Source: DASZMJ01 sp035551935 (GTDB lineage: Bacteria > Planctomycetota > Planctomycetia > Isosphaerales > Isosphaeraceae). From it: 8,995 nt of DNA. Where the stretch lies: positions 1 to 8,995 of the forward strand of contig DASZMJ010000240.1 in assembly GCA_035551935.1 (NCBI GenBank), given 5' to 3'. A program made the translations under genes and the position numbers. This document shows positions 1 through 5,738 of this stretch, piece after piece; the first letter of the stretch is position 1; the number at the start of each line of letters is the position of its first letter. The notes beneath the pieces are model-generated. The model had not been told where the DNA came from, did no database searches, and saw only the letters and a list, made by a program, of their open reading frames with translations.

Positions 1-54
1 CCGCTATTGCGGACCTCTTCCATCCAAGGTGGAAGAGGTCCGCAATAGCGGACC
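1..54. repeat. Nested palindromic intergenic repeat (truncated at window edge)
   Basis: Positions 1-22 are a perfect inverted repeat of 30-51, with a 7-nt centre (tccaagg). Each arm contains a smaller palindrome. The right one is complete at 37-54, GGTCCGC-AATA-GCGGACC. The left one is its reverse complement; its first 3 nt would lie outside the window. The inner parts TCTTCCA (16-22) and TGGAAGA (30-36) pair with each other. The whole can fold either as one long hairpin or as two small hairpins around a central one. It begins directly after the histidine-kinase stop codon (55-57, minus strand). It could act as an mRNA 3'-end structure or terminator, but no T-tract is visible. It could also be a dispersed REP-like element. 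The structure is seen directly; the role is inferred. Confidence 0.85.
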
Positions 55-1566
55 CTACGTCTCAGCACATTTTGTGAGGCCGATCCGGAAGACGGCGCCG
101 GCGGGGCTGGAGACGGAGAGCTGGCCGCCCTGGGCGCGGATCGACTCGCGGACGATGCCCAGGCCGCGGCCGCGGCCGGCGCCCTTGGTGGAGTAGCCGA
201 GGTCGAAGATCCGGGCGAGGGCGTCGGCGGGGATGCCGGGGCCGTCGTCGGCGACGGTGATCCAGACGAGGCTGCCCTCGGCCGCGGCGTCGAGCCGGAC
301 GCGCGGCGTCCGCCCGGCGCCGACGGCGGCCTCGACGGCGTTCTTCAAGAGATTGACGAGCGCATGGACGAGCAGGCGTCGATCCGCCCGCACCCGCAGC
401 GCCGCCGCGGCCGGCGCGGGGCGCTCGACGACGGCGCCGGCCGACTCGAGCCGGGGCGCGAGCAGGGCCAGCGCGTCGTCGACGCAGGCGGCGACGGCGA
501 TCGGCTCGAGCGTCACCGGCAGGGCCGAGCGGTCGAGGTAGCCGTCGAGCTCGCGGACCGTCAAGGCGATGTACCGCGCCCCGACGCCGATCTGGCGGCA
601 GACGTCGCGCGCCACCTCGAGGCCGCTCAGCAGCTCGACCTCCGGGTCGATGCCGCGGTCGGCCAGCTCGCGGCGGAGGGCCTGGTCGAGCCGCGACGCG
701 AAGGCCGGGTCGAGCCCGGCGCGGCGGGCGGCGGCGCGGCGGGCCTCGGGCTCCTCGGCCACGAACCGCTCGACCAGACCCAGGTAGTCGTCGAGGTTGC
801 GCCGCTCGTTGGCCAGCACGAAGACGACGTTGCCCAGCTCGTGGCAGGTCCGGTCCGCCAGGTCGATCGTCGCCGCCTGCGCGCTCTCGCGCGCGGCGCG
901 GTCGCGCAGGGTCCGGGCATGCTGGATCATATATAACAAGCTCAGGAGGGAGCAGAGCGAGACGACGAACAGGCCGACCAGGAGCCAGCGGTACAGGACC
1001 TCGACGGCGGCGGTGGCGCGGGTGACGATCGGGGTGACGCGGTAGCGGACCGCCAGCGCCAGGGCCGGCCGGCCGGCCGGGTCGGCGGGGTCGGCGTCGA
1101 GCAGCGGGACGCGGTCCTCGAAGACGTTGGGGTCGGCCGGGTCGGGCCGCGGCCCGTTCGAGACCGGCCAGTGCGCCAGCGACGGCCCCCCCTCCGGCGC
1201 CAGGTCCATCGCCACGACGGTCACGAGCGGGTCGGGCCCGCGGCGGCGGTTCAGGGCGTGGCCCAGCGCATCGAGCCGGACCCGCAAGGTCGCCCCCTGC
1301 GCCTCCCGGCCGCTCGACCCGGCCCGCTGCCAGTGCGCCGCGTGGTCGCGCAGCGTCAGGCCGAGGTAGTCGACCGGCGTCGACCGCACCCAGTCCCCCA
1401 TCACCTGCCCGAAGACCGCCCGTCTCGTGTCGCGGAGCTGGTTGTACCCCAGCACCAACGCCGCGGCCCCGACCGCCGCCGCCACCAGCGAGATCAGGCC
1501 GATCATCATCCCCGGCGTGCCGAGGACCGCGTGCAGCCGGGCGAGCGGGCGGTGGGCGTTGTTCAT
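55..1566 (-). CDS. Two-transmembrane sensor histidine kinase
   Basis: Predicted inner-membrane sensor kinase of 503 aa that would autophosphorylate on His and pass the phosphate to a response regulator. Hydrophobic segments at about 19-41 and 192-214 flank a roughly 150-residue extracytoplasmic region with no domain I recognise. The phosphoacceptor is H242 in CHELGN; E243 and N246 fit the HExxN pattern of kinases that may also act as phosphatases. The ATP-binding domain follows: N-box around N405/N409 (LVNLLKNAVEA), G1 box DDGPGIP at 440-446, F-box F454, and G2 box GRGRGLG at 464-470. About 85-90 residues separate H242 from the RELDGYLD helix, longer than a usual dimerisation hairpin, so there is an insertion near 255-320. 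The ATG start has no clear Shine-Dalgarno. No response regulator is visible. It lies 115 nt downstream of the binding-fold gene on the same strand. The kinase call is secure; its stimulus is unknown. Confidence 0.93.
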   Translation of the reverse strand: MNNAHRPLARLHAVLGTPGMMIGLISLVAAAVGAAALVLGYNQLRDTRRAVFGQVMGDWVRSTPVDYLGLTLRDHAAHWQRAGSSGREAQGATLRVRLDALGHALNRRRGPDPLVTVVAMDLAPEGGPSLAHWPVSNGPRPDPADPNVFEDRVPLLDADPADPAGRPALALAVRYRVTPIVTRATAAVEVLYRWLLVGLFVVSLCSLLSLLYMIQHARTLRDRAARESAQAATIDLADRTCHELGNVVFVLANERRNLDDYLGLVERFVAEEPEARRAAARRAGLDPAFASRLDQALRRELADRGIDPEVELLSGLEVARDVCRQIGVGARYIALTVRELDGYLDRSALPVTLEPIAVAACVDDALALLAPRLESAGAVVERPAPAAAALRVRADRRLLVHALVNLLKNAVEAAVGAGRTPRVRLDAAAEGSLVWITVADDGPGIPADALARIFDLGYSTKGAGRGRGLGIVRESIRAQGGQLSVSSPAGAVFRIGLTKCAET

Positions 1567-1622
1567 CGTCGGGCGGCGGATACAGGGGGTCGATGCCGGA
1601 TGTCATGGGACGGCAAACGGCG

Positions 1623-1658
1623 AAATCTCATTGAAGTTTTGAGATTTTGATCTATCAA
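1623..1658 (-). promoter_or_regulatory. Candidate promoter and operator-like dyad upstream of the kinase gene
   Basis: This is an AT-rich island in otherwise very GC-rich DNA. On the minus strand, TTGATA (1658-1653) resembles a -35 box (5/6). After a 17-nt spacer, TTCAAT (1635-1630) is a weaker -10 box (4/6). This would place the start of transcription about 55-60 nt before the kinase ATG. A perfect 8-bp dyad, AAATCTCA at 1623-1630 and TGAGATTT at 1640-1647, brackets the -10. A second small dyad, TTGAT-ct-ATCAA (1647-1658), covers the -35. The layout would suit a repressor site. The dyad could instead be a weak mRNA 3' hairpin for the gene ending at 1682, though there is no T-tract. The dyads are seen directly; promoter function is inferred. 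Confidence 0.45.
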
Positions 1659-1681
1659 TAATAATCTGGCACATGGAATGC

Positions 1682-3058
1682 CTAGCGCCCGATCGCTTCC
1701 TCGGCCCAGCCCCCGCGCGGGCCGGGGGTCAGGGAGAAGATGGAGGCGTCGTCGAGGCCGGGCTGGACCTCGAGGACGCGGCCGGGGGGGTCGCGGCGCT
1801 CGCCGGCGGGGCCGAACGCGAGCGGGCGGCCCATCGCGGCGGGATCGTCGGCGGCGAGGTCGAGCCGGGAGAGACGGGGGGCGAGGTCGGCCGGGGCCTC
1901 GGCGCCGTCGAGGGCGTGGACGACCGCGGCGACGACCTCGGCGGGGACCTGGAGCCGGTCCTCGGCGCCGGGGGCCGTGACGCCGGGCATGGCGCCCGAG
2001 GCGGGCGAGGCGACCCAGACCGGGAACGGCAGCTTGGGCCCGCTCGCCTCGCGACGGAGCAATTCCAGGCTGATCCCGTCGCCGCCGACGACCCGCAGGG
2101 GCGTCGCCCCCGCGCTGATGATGTAGGGGGCCAGGCCCTCCGTCCGGAGCGCCTCGAGCAGCCGGAGCATCGGCTCCTTCTGCAACGGGAGGAAGACGCA
2201 GGCCGTCTCGTCCTGGCCGCCCCCGGTCCCGACGGCCCTCCAGAGCGACCGGGCCAGGCGGGCCTCCTCGTGGTTGGGGCCCTCCCCCTCGGGCCCGACG
2301 GAGTCGCCGCGATACTCCTCCGTCTCGACCGTCGGCCTCGGGTCCAGCACCTCGAGGGCGACGCGGAGCCAGTGGGCCAGGTCGCGCGAGTAGGGGTCGT
2401 GCCGGTCGACGACCAGCCGGGCCCGCTTCGGCACGCCGTCGGGCTCGCGGTCGGCCAGGCAGCGCACCAGCCGCTCGGCCAGCCGGTGATTGTCGACGCA
2501 GAAGCGGAACGTGCGGCCGCGGTGGATCGCCAGCAGGTCGACGGGGCGGGCGTCCGGCGCCTCGACCCGGACCGCCGAGGCCAAGGGCACCAGCAAGGCC
2601 GGCGCCGTCGCCGCGCCCGAGTCGCGCAGGCCCTCGGCCAGGGCGACCGTCAAGGCGGTGTTGCTCGAGCCGACGACGGCCAGGGGCGGATGCGGCTGGC
2701 CGGCGAGCCGCTTCGCCTCCTCGCGCGCCTCGACCTGGCCGCGGGCGCGGTGCCAGGTGAACCGGACCCGACGCCGCGACCGCGGGGCCTCCAGGACGAT
2801 CGCCCCCTCGGCCTCGGCCACCTCCCGCGCCCGCCCCGCGCGGGCGACGGCCAGGGCGGCGCCGCGGAAGTCGTCCCAGTCGTCGCGCTCGAAGAAGACG
2901 GCGACCTCGGCGTCGGCCCCGCCCCCCGCCCCGTTCGGGTGGTGCGCCGGCGTCCAGCTCCCCGCCAGCAGGTAGAGCGTGGCGCAGGCGAGGACCACCG
3001 CCGCGCCCACGGCCAGCGTCCTCGTCGTCGCGGCCGGCCCCCGCTTCGCCACGGCCAC
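1682..3058 (-). CDS. Membrane-anchored type-1 periplasmic-binding-fold protein
   Basis: The 458-aa product has an uncleaved-looking N-terminal hydrophobic segment (about 14-33) and a long extracytoplasmic part. The pattern matches the Leu/Ile/Val-binding (type-1 periplasmic binding) fold. PLAVVGSSNT (125-134) followed by LLVPLASAV resembles the 'choose a past ligand-site' strand-loop. FRFCVDNHRLAERLVRCL (185-202), ARLVVDRHDPYSRDLAHW (213-230), and VFLPLQKEPMLRLLEALR (288-305) leading to YIISAGAT are alternating strand-helix units of the two lobes. The C-terminal GRPLAFGPAGER resembles the final strands of ABC-type amino-acid binding proteins. No permease or ATPase gene is in view, so a sensory or receptor role is as likely as transport. 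The start is GTG at 3058. A second GTG at 3052 stands 9 nt from a GGAGG, against 3 nt for the first, so 3052 may be the true start. Ligand unknown. Confidence 0.72.
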   Translation of the reverse strand: MAVAKRGPAATTRTLAVGAAVVLACATLYLLAGSWTPAHHPNGAGGGADAEVAVFFERDDWDDFRGAALAVARAGRAREVAEAEGAIVLEAPRSRRRVRFTWHRARGQVEAREEAKRLAGQPHPPLAVVGSSNTALTVALAEGLRDSGAATAPALLVPLASAVRVEAPDARPVDLLAIHRGRTFRFCVDNHRLAERLVRCLADREPDGVPKRARLVVDRHDPYSRDLAHWLRVALEVLDPRPTVETEEYRGDSVGPEGEGPNHEEARLARSLWRAVGTGGGQDETACVFLPLQKEPMLRLLEALRTEGLAPYIISAGATPLRVVGGDGISLELLRREASGPKLPFPVWVASPASGAMPGVTAPGAEDRLQVPAEVVAAVVHALDGAEAPADLAPRLSRLDLAADDPAAMGRPLAFGPAGERRDPPGRVLEVQPGLDDASIFSLTPGPRGGWAEEAIGR

Positions 3059-3258
3059 GGCCCTCCCCCCCGGCGTTCGCCCGCCTCCACCCCGTGATCG
3101 TAACCCCCGGCCCGCCCGCCCCGCCAGCCGGCGCCGCGGGCGATGCCGGATTGGGGTCGGCGTCGCTCCACGCCGCCGCGCCGCTTCAGGCCCCGAGGCT
3201 TGTCCTCGATCGCCCAGGTCTGCTCGGCCAGGGCGTCCATCGCCAGGTCATCGGTCGC
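3059..3258 (-). other. Intergenic region carrying an in-frame continuation of the HD gene
   Basis: This is the 200-nt gap between the exoribonuclease stop and the binding-fold gene. Reading on past the TGA (3261-3259) in the same frame gives ATDDLAMDALAEQTWAIEDK and then an Arg/Gly-rich stretch. There is an ATG at 3240 and no stop until about 2650, inside the next gene. The first 35 or so codons have almost all G or C in the third position, as real genes here do. The ATG has no Shine-Dalgarno. It might be a lost C-terminal extension, a small protein, or a chance open frame favoured by the GC content. No terminator or convincing promoter was found in this gap. I do not call it a gene. Confidence 0.3.
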
Positions 3259-4257
3259 TCAGGTCTCCGGCTCGTCGCCCGGCGTGGGGCCGCCGGGGCC
3301 GCCCTTGAAGAGGCGGCGGCCGAGGTTGGGGTGGAAGGGGGTCCAACTGGAGTCGCGGCCGGGGTCGTCGCGGATCTCGCGGGTGAAGGTGTGGACCTTG
3401 GCGTCGAGGTTGTCGAGGTAGTGCAAGGCGATGGCCTCGGGGGTCATCGGCGGCTTGGGGCTGCCGAACTCGGCGGGGCCGTGGTGGCTGACGATCATGT
3501 GCTTGAGCCGCAGCAGCAGCTCGGGCGGGAACGGCTCGCCGGTCAGGGCGGCGGTCTGCCCGACCTTGGCGCGGAGCAGCTCGACGCCCATCAGGATGTG
3601 GCCGACGAGCTGGCCCTCGTCGGTGTAGCCGAAGGAGCGGTCGTAGCTCAACTCGTCGATCTTGCCGATGTCGTGCAGGAAGATGCCCATGAGCAGGAGG
3701 TCGCGGTCGATCTCGGGGTAGAACCCGGCGATGGCGGCGGCGACGTTGAGCATCGTGACGACGTGCTCGAGCAGGCCGGCCGGGTAGGCGTGGTGGTTGC
3801 GGATGCCGGCCGGCGCCGCGGTGAACTTGCGGACGAAGTCGTCGTCGATCAGGAAGCACTCGGCCAGGGCCCGCAGGTGCGGCTCGGCGAGGCCGAGCAG
3901 GACCTCGCGGAGGCGGGCCGAGAGGCGGGCGACGTTGCGCGGGCCCTGGGGCAGGAACTCGTCGGGCTCGACGCCGGCCGGGTCGATGACCTCGATGTGC
4001 GCCGCGATGATCTGGAGGGCGCCCTGGAAGACCTGGGCCTTGCCCTTGACGTGGAGGTAGTCGCCCGCCTCGAAGGTCCGCGCCAGCCCCTCGGTCGCGT
4101 TCCAGAGCCGGGCGGCGACGGCGCCGGTCTTGTCGCGGAGCTCGAGGTGGAGGTACAGGTTGCCCTGGCGGTTGGACCGGAGCTGCTTGTCGGCCACGAG
4201 GAAGGGCGCGTCGACCGACTCGCCGTTGGCCAGTTGGTTCACGTATCGGCGCGTCAT
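3259..4257 (-). CDS. YhaM-like OB-fold/HD-domain 3'-5' exoribonuclease
   Basis: The 332-aa protein has the domain order of the YhaM/CBF1 family (B. subtilis YhaM is of similar length). An OB-fold nucleic-acid-binding domain (about 17-95; QGNLYLHLELRDKTG, then a GDYLHVKGKAQVFQGALQI strand) is followed by a metal-dependent HD hydrolase domain. Likely metal ligands are H165 (GLLEHVV), H195-D196 (FLHDIGKI), H220, H253 and H258/H259 (HMIVSHHG), and D282 (HYLDNLDAK). Family members trim RNA, and sometimes single-stranded DNA, from the 3' end in the cytoplasm. The end of the domain (SWTPFHPNLGRRLFKG) is intact, followed by a short Gly/Pro/Glu tail. The start is ATG at 4257, the first start in the frame, without a Shine-Dalgarno; a good promoter lies about 85 nt upstream. 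It is divergent from the lipoprotein gene. The family call is strong; RNA rather than DNA as substrate is inferred from the family. Confidence 0.9.
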   Translation of the reverse strand: MTRRYVNQLANGESVDAPFLVADKQLRSNRQGNLYLHLELRDKTGAVAARLWNATEGLARTFEAGDYLHVKGKAQVFQGALQIIAAHIEVIDPAGVEPDEFLPQGPRNVARLSARLREVLLGLAEPHLRALAECFLIDDDFVRKFTAAPAGIRNHHAYPAGLLEHVVTMLNVAAAIAGFYPEIDRDLLLMGIFLHDIGKIDELSYDRSFGYTDEGQLVGHILMGVELLRAKVGQTAALTGEPFPPELLLRLKHMIVSHHGPAEFGSPKPPMTPEAIALHYLDNLDAKVHTFTREIRDDPGRDSSWTPFHPNLGRRLFKGGPGGPTPGDEPET

Positions 4258-4340
4258 GCGGTGTCGGTCGCGGTGGGGCGGATGGTGTCGATCGGCGGCG
4301 GCTCGCCCCCGTCCGGGCCCTCGCGCCCGGCCGGGGGCCG

Positions 4341-4370
4341 ATTGTAGGGGCAGGCCGACGGCGCGGTCAA
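4341..4370 (-). promoter_or_regulatory. Sigma70-like promoter of the exoribonuclease gene
   Basis: On the minus strand, TTGACC (4370-4365; 5/6 to TTGACA) is separated by 18 nt from TACAAT (4346-4341; 5/6 to TATAAT). It points at the HD gene, and transcription would begin about 75-80 nt before its ATG. It is the best promoter-like match I see in the window, and it stands out in GC-rich DNA. Activity is not shown, only the sequence match. Confidence 0.6.
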
Positions 4371-4403
4371 GCGAGCACTCGCGGCGGCGCGGGTCGGGTC
4401 AAG
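4365..4403. repeat. Direct repeats flanking a small dyad upstream of the HD promoter
   Basis: GGTCAAG occurs at 4365-4371, overlapping the -35 box, and again at 4397-4403, a 32-bp period (about three helical turns). Between them lies the perfect dyad GCGAG-CA-CTCGC (4371-4382), directly upstream of the -35. This sits in the divergent region between the HD gene and the lipoprotein gene. It could be a regulator site, or the second copy could be a leftover -35. The motifs are short, so chance is not excluded. Confidence 0.3.
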
Positions 4404-4488
4404 TCTGCCGGTCGTGCCGACGATAACAACTGGGGGACGGGCCGTGCCCTCGGCGGGGCCGGGCGACGGCGGACGACCGGGGTGGGCC

Positions 4489-5718
4489 ATGCCACGATCG
4501 CGCGGCGACGCTCGGCGGGCGGCCCTCCTGGCGGCGTTGCTCTGCGCCGCGGCCGGCGGCTGCCTCGGCCCGGCGGCGGTCCGCTCGACGCGACTGCGAT
4601 ACAACGAGGTCGTCCGCTCCACCAACGACGAGCAGCTCCTGATCAACATCGTGCGGCTCCGCTACGCCGACTCGCCGGTCTTCATCGACCTGCCGACGAT
4701 CACCAGCCAGTTCGAGGCCGCCGCCGGCGGCAGCTACCCCGGCAAGGCCGGCAGCCAGACCGCGTTCGGGGTCGCCGGCCTGACGGCCCGCGACACGCCG
4801 ACGTTGAGCTACCACCCGCGCGAGGGTCGCGAGATCGCCAAGGCGCTCTTGACGCCGCTGTCGGCCGACCTGTTCAACGTCATCCACGCCGGGGCCGACG
4901 TCGAGCAGCTCCTGCTGCTGACGCTCAACGACATCAACGACGTGCCCAACGCCCCCCGCGCCACCGTGCTCGCCCCGCAGTCCCCCGACGACAACGCCGA
5001 GTTCCGCCGCGGCCTCCGGATCATCGTCGACCTCCAGGAGCGCGACGCCATCGAGCTGGCCGTCGGCACCACCGAGACGGCCGACGGCGCCTCCGACCCG
5101 ATCTCCGCGGGGTCGCTGAAGGGGGCCGACCTGCTCGGCGCCGCCAAGGACGGCTACGTCTACCGCGCCCGCGGCGGCGACCGCGTCACCCTGCTGCGGC
5201 GCGAGAAGGGGCTCGTCCTCCACGTCCGCCCCCCCTTCGTCGGCTCCCCCGAGATGCTCGAGCTCGCCCGCGCCCTCCGCCTGACGCCCGGGCTGCGGCA
5301 GTACCGCATCAAGTCGGAGCTGGCCGAGGACGGCGACGAGCTCGGCCCCAGGCCCATCGACGACACGATCTACCTGAACATGCGCTCGATCATGCAGATC
5401 ATGATCTTCATGGCGAAGGGGGTCTGCGTGCCCGCCGGGCACGTCGCGGCGGGCGTGGCGCCGACGACGCCGGGGCCGGGGGGCCGGCCGTACGACTGGA
5501 CGCGGGTGACGGCCGGGCACTTCTTCGTCCACTCGGGCCCGCGCCGCCCGCGCGACCCGGAGGTCGCGGTCAAGTATCGCGGCTCGTGGTTCTGGGTCGC
5601 GCGCGACGACGTGAGCTCTCGGGCCGCGCTGGCGGTGCTCGAGGTCCTCTTCGCGTTGCAGGAGTCCGAGGACAAGGCCCCCTCGCCGCTGCTCACCCTG
5701 CCGCTGGGCGGCGGATGA
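4489..5718 (+). CDS. Predicted lipoprotein of unknown function
   Basis: From ATG 4489 the product is 409 aa. It begins with a basic stretch (RSRGDARR), a hydrophobic core (AALLAALLCAAAGG) and a lipobox-like AGGC with Cys25 as the probable lipidation site. This signal decides the start; GTG codons upstream at 4414 and 4444 would bury it, and a GGGGTGG lies just before 4489. The mature protein has a conserved-looking N-terminal block (YNEVVRSTNDEQLL, then INIVRLRYADSPVF to residue 65). A middle region contains LRIIVDLQERDAIEL, and the C-terminal part contains YLNMRSIMQIMIFMAKGV (295-312), VKYRGSWFWV (361-370) and the ending SPLLTLPLG. I recall hypothetical proteins with this 'LLxNIVRLRYRDxPxFL ... 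YRGxWFxI' layout in several phyla, but I know no function for them. It is probably envelope-attached. It runs divergently from the exoribonuclease gene and convergently to the CARDB-like gene, so it is probably transcribed alone. No plus-strand promoter was recognised. Confidence 0.78.
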   Translation: MPRSRGDARRAALLAALLCAAAGGCLGPAAVRSTRLRYNEVVRSTNDEQLLINIVRLRYADSPVFIDLPTITSQFEAAAGGSYPGKAGSQTAFGVAGLTARDTPTLSYHPREGREIAKALLTPLSADLFNVIHAGADVEQLLLLTLNDINDVPNAPRATVLAPQSPDDNAEFRRGLRIIVDLQERDAIELAVGTTETADGASDPISAGSLKGADLLGAAKDGYVYRARGGDRVTLLRREKGLVLHVRPPFVGSPEMLELARALRLTPGLRQYRIKSELAEDGDELGPRPIDDTIYLNMRSIMQIMIFMAKGVCVPAGHVAAGVAPTTPGPGGRPYDWTRVTAGHFFVHSGPRRPRDPEVAVKYRGSWFWVARDDVSSRAALAVLEVLFALQESEDKAPSPLLTLPLGGG

Positions 5719-5738
5719 GCGCGGCGAGAGGGGGGGCC

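Noticed and set aside
62..1606. 514-aa minus-strand open frame overlapping the kinase
   Set aside because: Pro/Arg/Gly-rich low-complexity translation in a shifted frame of the kinase gene, which has full catalytic motifs. It is a product of high GC.
1682..3058. ABC amino-acid transporter operon
   Set aside because: The binding-fold protein has no permease or ATPase neighbour in the window, so a transport operon is not supported.
1673..4347. Long plus-strand open frames (474 and 417 aa) opposite the binding-fold and HD genes
   Set aside because: Repetitive Gly/Val/Asp/Arg-rich translations antisense to well-supported genes, without domains or good start sites.
5719..5738. Bidirectional terminator in the convergent gap
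   Set aside because: Only a G-rich 20-nt spacer; no stem-loop or T-tract is visible.
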